Positions 8,543 to 17,875 of a stretch of 48,722 bases of DNA are shown here, piece by piece. The notes below the pieces were generated by a model that worked only from the letters and a program-made list of their open reading frames with translations, made no database searches and was not told the DNA's origin. Numbering within the stretch: position 1 is the first letter of the stretch; every line of letters begins with the position of its first letter. The position numbers and the translations under genes were made by a program. Source of the DNA: an uncultured Flavobacteriaceae bacterium (GTDB lineage: Bacteria > Bacteroidota > Bacteroidia > Flavobacteriales > Flavobacteriaceae); contig CAJXVT010000014.1 in NCBI GenBank assembly GCA_913062575.1, positions 1 through 48,722 on the forward strand, given 5' to 3'.

Positions 8543-9055
8543 TTAAACTTGCGGTGGCGCAGGGCTAACAATCAATTGTTTGATATCATTATCAAACAAA
8601 TAGAACCCACTTTTATCATCGCCAATTAAGTTGATTTTATCTAAAATATTTCTTGCCAATGCTTCTTCTTCAATTTGTTCAGAAACATACCATTGTAAAA
8701 AGTTATGAGTAGCATAATCTTTTTCTTGAAGAGATACATCAACCAAATCGTTAATGGTTTTAGAAACCATCACTTCGTGATCAAATAAATTTTGAAACAT
8801 ATCTTTAAATGAACCAAATTCTGTTGGTGGAGCTGAAAGAGGAGAAACTTTTGCGTATCCGCCACGTTCATTAATAAATTTTATAAGCTTTAACATGTGC
8901 TCTCTTTCTTCATCAGAATGTGCATACATAAATTTCGAAACTCCTTCAAAACCTAAGTTTTCTGCGTAAGACGCCATCGCTAAATACACTTGCGACGATT
9001 CTGCTTCTACTGTTACTTGCTTATTTAATGCTTCTTCTATCTTTTTTGACAACAT
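8543..9055 (-). CDS. Ferritin (non-haem)
   Basis: A 170-residue iron-storage protein of the bacterial FtnA type. Di-iron ligands are visible in the four-helix bundle: 'VEAESSQVYLAMASYAE' (helix A), 'SDEEREHMLKLIKFINERGG' (helix B, with the EExxH motif) and 'QWYVSEQIEEEALARNILDKI' (helix D). It oxidises Fe(II) and stores Fe(III) in a 24-subunit cytoplasmic shell. The gene begins 10 bp after the dapA stop, so it may be read from the dapA promoter. I see no Fur box. Confidence 0.93.
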   Translation of the reverse strand: MLSKKIEEALNKQVTVEAESSQVYLAMASYAENLGFEGVSKFMYAHSDEEREHMLKLIKFINERGGYAKVSPLSAPPTEFGSFKDMFQNLFDHEVMVSKTINDLVDVSLQEKDYATHNFLQWYVSEQIEEEALARNILDKINLIGDDKSGFYLFDNDIKQLIVSPAPPQV

Positions 9056-9065
9056 ATATTTTTAA

Positions 9066-9941
9066 TTAAAAATTGTCTACAAAATTAGTAATTTCTTTTT
9101 GTAATTCACTAGTTGCTTTCACTAAAGGTAAACGAACCTCATCTGAAGTGATCTTAAGCTGTTGTAAAACAGCTTTAATTCCTGCTGGATTGTTCTCTGT
9201 AAAAATCAAATCAATAGCTTTCATTAATTTAAAATGAAGTTGATATGCTTCTTTTCCTTTTCCTTGTAAACCTAAATTTATCAAAGTAGAAAACTCCTTT
9301 GGAAATGCTTGTCCTATTACAGAAATCACCCCAGAAGCACCAGCCAGTGCTACCGTTAAAGCTAAATCATCATCACCAGAAATAATTAAAAAATTTGCTG
9401 GCTTGTCTTTGATTAATTCTAAATATTGCTGAACATTATTTCCTGCTTCTTTTACTGCAATTACATTTTCAAAATCATTTGCTAAACGTAATGTTGTAGC
9501 AGGCTCCATGTTTTTTGCGGTTCTTCCTGGAACATTATATAAAATAATTGGTTTTGGACTTGCCAAAGAAATCGCCTTAAAATGTTGATAAAACCCTTCT
9601 TGGGTTGGTTTGCTGTAATAAGGTGCAACAGTTAATATGGCATCAATATCTTTTAAATCTGTAGTCTGTAATTCTGTAACTACATGTTGAGTATTGTTCC
9701 CTCCAATTCCTAAGACAAGAGGCACTCTATTGCTATTAACCTTAGCAATTGTTGTTACAATTTCATTTCTTTCTTCTTTAGTAATCGTTGCACTTTCTCC
9801 AGTGGTTCCGTTAATTACTAAATAATTAATTCCATTACTGATATTAAACTCCACTAATTTTTCTAAAGCAGTAAAATCAATCGTTTTATCCTCATTAAAA
9901 GGGGTTACTAAAGCTACTCCGGTTCCAACAAATTTCTGCAT
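9066..9941 (-). CDS. dapA: 4-hydroxy-tetrahydrodipicolinate synthase
   Basis: First committed enzyme of the diaminopimelate/lysine pathway, condensing pyruvate with aspartate semialdehyde. Motifs are complete: 'NGTTGES', the active-site tyrosine in 'ILYNVPGRT', and the Schiff-base lysine in 'VIAVKEAGNN'. I place the start at 9941 (MQKFVGTGVALVTPF), giving 292 residues, the family's usual length. An upstream in-frame ATG at 9983 adds 14 residues but is embedded next to the TAAATTTG promoter element, so it would not be in the mRNA. Another DAP-pathway gene, dapF, lies at 19.4 kb. Confidence 0.95.
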   Translation of the reverse strand: MQKFVGTGVALVTPFNEDKTIDFTALEKLVEFNISNGINYLVINGTTGESATITKEERNEIVTTIAKVNSNRVPLVLGIGGNNTQHVVTELQTTDLKDIDAILTVAPYYSKPTQEGFYQHFKAISLASPKPIILYNVPGRTAKNMEPATTLRLANDFENVIAVKEAGNNVQQYLELIKDKPANFLIISGDDDLALTVALAGASGVISVIGQAFPKEFSTLINLGLQGKGKEAYQLHFKLMKAIDLIFTENNPAGIKAVLQQLKITSDEVRLPLVKATSELQKEITNFVDNF

Positions 9942-9970
9942 CAAGTTATTTTTTAGTTTTATTTGGTCCG

Positions 9971-9978
9971 CAAATTTA
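9971..9978 (-). promoter_or_regulatory. -7 promoter element of dapA
   Basis: TAAATTTG on the minus strand matches TAnnTTTG. It lies 30 bp upstream of the chosen dapA ATG and immediately downstream of the alternative ATG at 9983, which decides between the two starts. A 10-bp palindrome TTCTTAAGAA sits at 9984-9993. Confidence 0.6.
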
Positions 9979-10077
9979 TTCATTTCTTAAGAAGTACTAC
10001 CTATGCAATACTAATAAAATGATATTTCTCAAGGAATATAACTAAATAAAACGAATTGTTATATTTTAAAACATTTG

Positions 10078-10596
10078 TTATATTTTATCTAATAGATGCA
10101 AATATTTTTTACTAACCTCCATAAAACTTTGACTGTTCTGTGGGTTTTCTGAAACAAGTACATCATATATTTTATCGTTTACATTTGCAAAACCAACTTT
10201 AAAAGTAGCTTGAGACTTTATTGCTGCGTATTCTAAATATAAATTGTTGGTGTCAAAATAACCAATTAATAAATCAAAAGGACTCTCTAAAAAACTCTCA
10301 AAGCTTGTGTCTTTAATCCTTCCTCTTCCATCAATATCTTTTTCTGTAAAATGCTTGTAGGTTTTTTCGTCTGTTTTTTTATAATTCCGAAAGCTATAAA
10401 TATGAACGTTTCTAACAGTATCAAAATTGTTTTTTACTTGCGCCACAATATCAACTTCATTAAAAATATCGTTGCTTGTTAATATAGCAACAGAATGTAT
10501 TTTTTTAGAATTTGGAGTTCTAGATTCTGGAATTGACTTTAATTCTTTGTTGATTTTTTTTAATAAAGAGTATTCTTTAAATTTCCTGAATGCCAT
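10078..10596 (-). CDS. Conserved flavobacterial protein, DUF6913-like
   Basis: A 172-residue cytoplasmic protein with no signal peptide or membrane helix. The N-terminus is basic ('FRKFKEYSLLKKINKELK'). The middle ('SVAILTSNDIFNEVDIVAQVKNNF', 'FDLLIGYFDTNNLYLEYAAIKSQATFKVGFAN') alternates strands and helices as in a Rossmann-like fold. It resembles what I remember as DUF6913, a flavobacterial family often next to dapA and 5'-nucleotidase genes, as here. Function is unknown. It is divergent from the nucleotidase genes with a promoter in the 50-bp gap. Confidence 0.65.
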   Translation of the reverse strand: MAFRKFKEYSLLKKINKELKSIPESRTPNSKKIHSVAILTSNDIFNEVDIVAQVKNNFDTVRNVHIYSFRNYKKTDEKTYKHFTEKDIDGRGRIKDTSFESFLESPFDLLIGYFDTNNLYLEYAAIKSQATFKVGFANVNDKIYDVLVSENPQNSQSFMEVSKKYLHLLDKI

Positions 10597-10630
10597 AAAT
10601 CTATCTTCTAAAATTGTATATTCGTTATTA

Positions 10631-10659
10631 CAAATTTAATTAAAAAAACATGCCTACAA
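10631..10659 (-). promoter_or_regulatory. Promoter of the DUF6913-like gene
   Basis: Minus-strand TTG (10657-10659), 18 nt, then TAAATTTG (10631-10638), matching the Bacteroidota TTG-N17-23-TAnnTTTG pattern. It overlaps the first codons of the divergent nucleotidase gene. Confidence 0.6.
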
Positions 10660-11411
10660 CATTGAAGAGGATTGCTATTGTTTTTTGTTTGAGCATCTTA
10701 TTTATTTCATGTAAAAATGAAAAGTATGCTGTTGTTAAAATCACAGCAAAAACTACAGCCATAGACTCAACATTAGCTTCTGTAAATGCTATTACAGAAA
10801 CTATTGCACCCTATAAAGAAAAGATGATTAACGAGATTAATACCATAATTTCTTATGCTTCAAAAGACATTGTAAGAACAGATGGCCGCTTAGAAAGTAG
10901 CTTAGGGAATTTATTAGCCGATTTATCTTACGAAAGATCAAATCCTATTTTTCATAAACTTACAGGTAAAAATATAGATTTTGCTATGTTTAATTACGGT
11001 GGAATTAGAGCTGGAATAAATAAAGGAGCCGTTATAAATAGACATGCTTTTGAATTAATGCCTTTCGAGAATTTATATGTTGTAGTAGAGTTAACTGGCG
11101 AAAAAATAACTGAACTTGTTCACTATTTGATAAAAGGAAATACTGCACATCCACTATCTAAACATATACGTCTAACCATTTCTGATAGTGATTTTGATTT
11201 AAAAATAAACAATATTCCTTTTGATAAAAATAAATCATATTACGTATTAACAACAGATTATTTACAGTCTGGTGGAGACCTCATGAATTTCTTTAAAACC
11301 CCATTAAAGAGATATAATTTAGAATACAAAATGAGAGATTGTATTGTCGATTATTTTAAAAGTGTAGATACTTTAAAAAGCTATTTGGATGGACGCTTTA
11401 ATAGAAAATAA
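10650..11411 (+). CDS. 5'-nucleotidase C-terminal domain lipoprotein (UshA C-domain only)
   Basis: A 253-residue exported lipoprotein: hydrophobic signal then lipobox LFISC at about residue 22. The mature part matches the substrate-binding C-terminal domain of UshA-type 5'-nucleotidases: 'SLGNLLADLSYERS', 'DFAMFNYGGIRAGINKG' (the N-x-G-G-I-R nucleotide-binding signature), 'FENLYVVVELTGEKI', and 'VLTTDYLQSGGD'. There is no metallophosphatase domain in this protein; that half is the next gene, 1 nt downstream. The two probably form one periplasmic or surface nucleotidase that dephosphorylates nucleotides. Confidence 0.85.
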   Translation: MPTTLKRIAIVFCLSILFISCKNEKYAVVKITAKTTAIDSTLASVNAITETIAPYKEKMINEINTIISYASKDIVRTDGRLESSLGNLLADLSYERSNPIFHKLTGKNIDFAMFNYGGIRAGINKGAVINRHAFELMPFENLYVVVELTGEKITELVHYLIKGNTAHPLSKHIRLTISDSDFDLKINNIPFDKNKSYYVLTTDYLQSGGDLMNFFKTPLKRYNLEYKMRDCIVDYFKSVDTLKSYLDGRFNRK

Positions 11412-11412
11412 G

Positions 11413-12327
11413 ATGGATAGAAGAAAATTTATACAACAAACAGCAGCAGCTGCTTCTTTAACCGCAGTTGGAGGTCTAACACTGCCTTCTTTTTCAACAA
11501 AAAGACAAAAACACATCACCATTTTACATACCAATGATACGCATAGTCATGTAGAGCCTTTTGAAGCAACACATCATAAAAATGCAAATAGAGGTGGTGT
11601 CGCAAGACGTGCTACGTTGATTGAAAATATCAGAAAAGAAAACCCAAATACCTTATTATTGGATGCAGGAGATATTTTCCAAGGAACTCCGTATTTTAAT
11701 TATTTTGGTGGCGAATTAGAGTTTAAATTAATGAGTATGCTTAAATATGATTTAGCTACGTTGGGAAATCATGATTTTGATAATTCTATTGAAGGATTCT
11801 ACAAACAATTACCAAATGCAAATTTTAATTTTGTTTCTGCCAACTATGATTTCACAAATACTGTTTTATACACCCATGTAAAACCATATCAGATTTTTAT
11901 TAAAGACGGACTAAAAATTGGAATTTTCGGATTGGGAATTCAATTAGAAGGATTGGTACATCCAAAAATGTATAAGGAAACCAAGTACTTAGACCCGATA
12001 GAAATTTCTCAAGACATGAGTAGGATTTTGAAAGAAGAACATCAATGTGATTTAGTAATTTGCTTATCTCATCTGGGATATTACTACAGAAGAAATCCTG
12101 AATATATTTCTGATTTAAACTTAGCTAAAGCTACCAAAAATATTGATTTAATTATTGGAGGACATTCACATACTTTTTTACCAAAACCAACAATAGTTAA
12201 AAATTTAGACAATCAAAATATATTAGTAAATCAAGTTGGTTGCTATGGATTAAATCTAGGACGTATTGATTTCTATTTTGATGAAGAAAAAAACATTACT
12301 ACCGGCGGAAAAACTATTTTAGTGTAA
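11413..12327 (+). CDS. Metallophosphatase (UshA N-domain), Tat-type signal
   Basis: The catalytic half of a 5'-nucleotidase. I start it at ATG 11413 (MDRRKFIQQTAAAASL), 1 nt after the upstream stop; this exposes a twin-arginine signal (DRRKF followed by a hydrophobic run). The metallophosphatase signatures follow in order: 'TILHTNDTHSH' (D-x-H), 'LLLDAGDIFQGTPYFNYFGG' (GD), 'DLATLGNHDFD' (GNH[DE]), 'VICLSHLGY' and 'IIGGHSHTFL' (GGHSH). These bind a two-metal centre. Its 304 residues lack the C-domain, which is the preceding gene. Confidence 0.88.
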   Translation: MDRRKFIQQTAAAASLTAVGGLTLPSFSTKRQKHITILHTNDTHSHVEPFEATHHKNANRGGVARRATLIENIRKENPNTLLLDAGDIFQGTPYFNYFGGELEFKLMSMLKYDLATLGNHDFDNSIEGFYKQLPNANFNFVSANYDFTNTVLYTHVKPYQIFIKDGLKIGIFGLGIQLEGLVHPKMYKETKYLDPIEISQDMSRILKEEHQCDLVICLSHLGYYYRRNPEYISDLNLAKATKNIDLIIGGHSHTFLPKPTIVKNLDNQNILVNQVGCYGLNLGRIDFYFDEEKNITTGGKTILV

Positions 12328-12371
12328 GGCATAATAAAACCTACCGTCTATATCTGCAAATCTTTTAGGTA

Positions 12372-12761
12372 ATGAAAAAGTATTTTCCAATTGTCTTAAA
12401 ATTAATTGCAGTAGTAATCATGTTGCAAACCTTATTTTTTAAATTCTCAGGAGCTCAACAAAGTATTGATTTATTCACCACAATTGCGGGAGAGAACGAA
12501 GCTTATTTAAGAGTAGGAACTGGTGTTTTAGAACTGATTGCTTCCTTCTTATTATTTGCCCCTAAAAAAACTTGGCTTGGCGCATTACTTATCATTGGAT
12601 TAATGGGAGGTGCATTGCTATCTCATTTTTCTATTTTAGGAATTGCACACAACAATGATGGCGGCATGTTATTCACTGGTGCTGCTATCACATTTTTAGC
12701 TGGAGTTATATTATTGATACTCTACAAAAAAGAGATTCCTGTTATGAGACCAAAATTATAA
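12372..12761 (+). CDS. DoxX-like small integral membrane protein
   Basis: A 129-residue protein with four predicted membrane helices (approximately residues 7-26, 48-63, 67-85 and 98-116). The layout and the phrase 'LRVGTGVLELIASFLLFAPKKTWLGALL' fit the DoxX/DoxD-like superfamily; I see no further functional motif. It follows the nucleotidase pair by 44 bp and is convergent with the lysoplasmalogenase gene. Confidence 0.65.
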   Translation: MKKYFPIVLKLIAVVIMLQTLFFKFSGAQQSIDLFTTIAGENEAYLRVGTGVLELIASFLLFAPKKTWLGALLIIGLMGGALLSHFSILGIAHNNDGGMLFTGAAITFLAGVILLILYKKEIPVMRPKL

Positions 12762-12793
12762 CTGCTTGTTTTAAATATAAGGTAGTTTTCTTT

Positions 12794-13462
12794 TTATTTT
12801 ACAGGATTTGACTTTACAATCATCGCTTTGCAAATTAAAAATTGAGCTAAGATATAAGTAATCATAATTGTTACTCCGTACAACTCATTAGGTTCGTAAA
12901 ATTTATTCAACGCAATTAAACTGTCAGAAAAAATAAAAATAATAGCTCCAATTAGCAGCCAAGAATTTTCTGTAGATTTTTCACTTCTATAATTTAACAA
13001 AGCAACAGACCCAAAGGTTGAAATTGTAATTCCGTATACTATAACCGGAATCAACATATCACCTAAATTTGGATACACTAAATACATTAAAGCTCCAAAC
13101 AAAACAACAAACGGAAACGCTGATGAAATCATCTTAACGGTCAATTCTCTTTGTAAAAAAACCGATGTTACTTTTATATACACAACATGAGCTACCAAAA
13201 ATGCAGCCAATCCATACATAAAGAAATTTGCTCCTTTAAACATCAATAGCACATCTCCCACAAAACAAAAGAACATTCCTAAAACATACCAAAATAGTGG
13301 TTTTTTAGCAGATACCAAATACACAACTACCAACAAGGTTAACAACATCGGCTTTGCATACGTCTCCAATGTTACATTTCCTGATAGGATTGCATACACA
13401 TCTGCAATTGCAGCAATAAAAAATAAAACTGTTGCTATTGTAATTTTAGTTTGTTTAGTCAT
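12794..13462 (-). CDS. Lysoplasmalogenase, YhhN/TMEM86 family
   Basis: A 222-residue protein that is nearly all membrane: seven to eight hydrophobic helices. Conserved YhhN features are visible, including 'KPLFWYVLGMFFCFVGDVLLMF' (the G-D-x-x-L-M motif) and 'GAIIFIFSDSLIALNKF' (the F-x-x-S-D motif with a polar residue in a helix). The family hydrolyses the vinyl-ether bond of lysoplasmalogens in TMEM86B; the bacterial substrate is not established. A hexanucleotide repeat lies upstream in its promoter region. Confidence 0.85.
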   Translation of the reverse strand: MTKQTKITIATVLFFIAAIADVYAILSGNVTLETYAKPMLLTLLVVVYLVSAKKPLFWYVLGMFFCFVGDVLLMFKGANFFMYGLAAFLVAHVVYIKVTSVFLQRELTVKMISSAFPFVVLFGALMYLVYPNLGDMLIPVIVYGITISTFGSVALLNYRSEKSTENSWLLIGAIIFIFSDSLIALNKFYEPNELYGVTIMITYILAQFLICKAMIVKSNPVK

Positions 13463-13523
13463 CTTTGGTTGATTTAGCTTTTGATTTAGACTCTTATATT
13501 TGAAAATTGTTACAAAATTTCGC

Positions 13524-13593
13524 CTTTTGTCTTTGTCTTTGTCTTTGTCTTTGTCTTTGTCTTTGTCTTTGTCTTTGTCTTTGTCTTTGTCTT
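13524..13593. repeat. Hexanucleotide tandem repeat (CTTTGT)n
   Basis: Ten perfect copies of CTTTGT occupy 13531-13590, flanked by imperfect copies. The array touches the ligA stop codon and ends about 60 bp upstream of the lysoplasmalogenase start. Such arrays change length by slipped-strand mispairing. Confidence 0.97.
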
Positions 13594-15594
<2,001 letters not shown>

Positions 15595-15616
15595 TTAGCA
15601 ATAGCTACTTTTCAAA

Positions 15617-16180
15617 TTAATCTTTCTTGGTTCCTCTTAACACACTTACACCTTTAGGAAACGGGTTACCAGAAGAACGTCTAAACGAAACTACTTGCCC
15701 TGTATGCCAAAGTGCATCAGAAATTGGTCCATTTATTTGATTCCAAAACGGGAATTCTGTTTTTCCAAAAACAATTTTAAAGTCACCTAAGCTTGTTGCT
15801 TTTCTTAAAATTTCACTTGCCTTTTGTAAATTTGCTAAGGTTTTAGTTCTCTTTTCTTCAAAAGTCATTTTTGGCTGTTTTGCCCCATTACCAACTTTTA
15901 ATGTTGAGTTCACAATTACTTGTGATAACCCTAAAATATGATCTATGGTTTCTAACGAAGTTCTTGCTTCACTATTCGGTTTAAACTTTAAATCTTTCTC
16001 TGTTAAACCGTATGTTGCCCAATAATATCTAAACCCTAAACCGTCTACCATTCTACTTGCTACAGTTGTTGCTGTATACTCTTTTGGAGCTGGAGGAATT
16101 TCGTAGTAAAAATCGTCTTTTTGTGCCATTGTAGTAGTTGTTATTGCTATTGCAAAAATTAATGTGATTAGATTTTTCAT
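15617..16180 (-). CDS. Secreted DinB-like (DinB/YfiT superfamily) protein
   Basis: I start at ATG 16180 (MKNLITLIFAIAITTTTMAQ), which gives a clean signal peptide; the open frame extends 16 codons further without a better start. The mature part (about 168 residues) looks like the four-helix DinB superfamily: 'GLGFRYYWATYGLTEKDLKFKPN', 'TSLETIDHILGLSQVIVNSTL' (helix with a His) and 'PISDALWHTGQVVSFRRSSGNP' (the conserved H-x-G-Q ... R-x-x-G-N-P end). These usually make a three-His metal site. Most DinB proteins are cytoplasmic; this one is exported. Function unknown. Confidence 0.7.
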   Translation of the reverse strand: MKNLITLIFAIAITTTTMAQKDDFYYEIPPAPKEYTATTVASRMVDGLGFRYYWATYGLTEKDLKFKPNSEARTSLETIDHILGLSQVIVNSTLKVGNGAKQPKMTFEEKRTKTLANLQKASEILRKATSLGDFKIVFGKTEFPFWNQINGPISDALWHTGQVVSFRRSSGNPFPKGVSVLRGTKKD

Positions 16181-16236
16181 TGTAATACGTTTTAAGAAGG
16201 TTAAAAATAGCGAAAAATCGACGAGCAAGAAAACAA

Positions 16237-16264
16237 AAAAGCCGAAACAAATGTTTCGGCTTTT
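16237..16264 (-). terminator. Rho-independent terminator of gap
   Basis: AAAAGCCGAAACA / TGTTTCGGCTTTT with a 2-nt spacer, followed on the minus strand by six T. It lies 20 bp after the gap stop codon. Confidence 0.88.
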
Positions 16265-16283
16265 ATATATCTATAAGTGACTA

Positions 16284-17726
16284 CTAATAGTAGGTAAAAC
16301 GTCTCACTTTTGCAATATGCTTTGCCAAACGCATTACTTGATGCGAATAACCATATTCGTTATCATACCAAACATAAATAACAATACTGTTTCCGTCTGT
16401 AATAGTTGCTTTACTATCAAAAATTGACGGAGCTGCACAACCAACAATATCAGATGACACTAATTCATTATCAACAGAATATTTGATTTGCTCAACTAAA
16501 TCTCCTTCTAATGCATATTTTTTCATAATTGCATTTACAGAATCAACAGTAACATCAGAATGTAATTGCAAGCTTAAAATAGCAAGAGATCCATTTGGTA
16601 CAGGAACTCTAATTGCATTTGAAGTTAACTTCCCTTCTAAAGCTGGCAATGCTTTTGCAACAGCTTTCCCTGCTCCAGTTTCTGTAATTACCATATTTAA
16701 AGCTGCTGCTCTACCTCTACGATATTTACTGTGCATATTATCAACCAAGTTTTGATCGTTTGTATATGCATGGATTGTTTCCAAGTGCCCTTTGTCAATT
16801 CCAAAGTTATCTTCTAATACTTTTAAAACTGGTGTAATTGCATTTGTTGTACAAGAAGCTGCAGAGAAAATATCTACGACATCCGGATTATGCTCTGTAT
16901 GATTTACACCATGAACAATATTAGGAATTCCTTTTCCTGGCGCAGTTAATAACACTTTACTTGCTCCATTTGGAACTAAGTGTCTACTTAACGCTTCTTT
17001 ATCTCTAAAAGCACCTGTATTATCAATAATTAAAGCATCGTTAATTCCGTATGCTGTATAATCAATATCTTCTGGTTGTTTTGCAGAAATCATATAAACA
17101 GTTGTTCCATTAATGATTAATGCATTATTTTCTACATCAACAGTAACAGTTCCTAAGAAATCTCCATGAACAGAATCTATACTTAATAATGAAGCTCTTT
17201 TTTCTAAAACAGTTTGATTGATTTCTCCACGAGTAACAACGGCTCTTAAACGTAATTGAGAACCTTTACCCATTTTATTCATTAACTCACGGGCTAATAA
17301 ACGTCCAATTCTACCAAAACCATATAAAACAACATCTTTAGGTTGAATATCTCCAACTTTTGCTGCGTCTTTTAATTTATTCTTTACAAATGCTAATTTA
17401 TCAGCACATGCTTCTTCATTTAATTGACATTCGTAAGCAAGCTTTCCGATATCTAATTTAGAAGATGGTAATTCTAATTCATGAATTGCTTTGGCAATAT
17501 CTAAAGCATCAAAAATTGTGATTGGCTTTGCTACAAACTCTTCAGAGTATTTTACCAAGTTTAAAATTTCACTAGCTCTTTTATCAACTAATTGGTTTCT
17601 AAAAAGTACTAATTCAATTGATTTATCATACCATAATTCGTTTACAATATTGATAAATTCTACAGCTACTTTTCTTGTTTGCGTTTGTAAAGCAACTTCT
17701 TTTTCGTAATTTGTTGTTGTTGACAT
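16284..17726 (-). CDS. gap: Glyceraldehyde-3-phosphate dehydrogenase with N-terminal extension
   Basis: Interconverts glyceraldehyde-3-phosphate and 1,3-bisphosphoglycerate in glycolysis/gluconeogenesis. The 480-residue protein has about 130 extra residues before the NAD(P)-binding domain; the nucleotide loop is GFGRIGR (136-142) and the catalytic cysteine is C292 in SAASCTTN. The extension is helical ('VAVEFINIVNELWYDKSIELVLFRNQLVDKRASEIL') and is a known feature of a flavobacterial GAPDH type. Coenzyme preference is not obvious. Transcription appears controlled by a promoter with a palindromic operator at 17762-17816. Confidence 0.93.
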   Translation of the reverse strand: MSTTTNYEKEVALQTQTRKVAVEFINIVNELWYDKSIELVLFRNQLVDKRASEILNLVKYSEEFVAKPITIFDALDIAKAIHELELPSSKLDIGKLAYECQLNEEACADKLAFVKNKLKDAAKVGDIQPKDVVLYGFGRIGRLLARELMNKMGKGSQLRLRAVVTRGEINQTVLEKRASLLSIDSVHGDFLGTVTVDVENNALIINGTTVYMISAKQPEDIDYTAYGINDALIIDNTGAFRDKEALSRHLVPNGASKVLLTAPGKGIPNIVHGVNHTEHNPDVVDIFSAASCTTNAITPVLKVLEDNFGIDKGHLETIHAYTNDQNLVDNMHSKYRRGRAAALNMVITETGAGKAVAKALPALEGKLTSNAIRVPVPNGSLAILSLQLHSDVTVDSVNAIMKKYALEGDLVEQIKYSVDNELVSSDIVGCAAPSIFDSKATITDGNSIVIYVWYDNEYGYSHQVMRLAKHIAKVRRFTYY

Positions 17727-17761
17727 AGTTGTGTTATATCGATTAAATTTGAAATTCGGTG

Positions 17762-17769
17762 CAAAAGTA
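17762..17769 (-). promoter_or_regulatory. -7 promoter element of gap
   Basis: TACTTTTG on the minus strand, 36 bp upstream of the gap ATG. The -33 region (around 17788) is occupied by the palindrome described next. Confidence 0.65.
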
Positions 17770-17786
17770 TTGATTTTTATTAGAAA

Positions 17787-17816
17787 ACGAAATCGATTTC
17801 GTAAAGTTTTCGTAAA
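17787..17816. promoter_or_regulatory. Palindromic operator candidate of gap
   Basis: A perfect 16-bp palindrome ACGAAATCGATTTCGT (17787-17802) with a central CG. A further copy of its half, TTTCGTAAA, follows exactly 11 bp on (17797-17805 and 17808-17816). The shape fits a LacI/GalR-type operator; no such regulator is encoded nearby. Confidence 0.6.
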
Positions 17817-17875
17817 TAAAACATCTTGTTTTTCAAAAACTCAAAAACAGGATACATTTTATCTAAAATTTCCTT

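Noticed and set aside
9941..9983. 14-residue N-terminal extension of DapA
   Set aside because: The upstream ATG adjoins the TAAATTTG promoter element and would not be transcribed; family members start at MQKFVGTG.
13524..13593. CRISPR-like array
   Set aside because: The repeat is a contiguous 6-bp unit without spacers; it is a simple sequence repeat.
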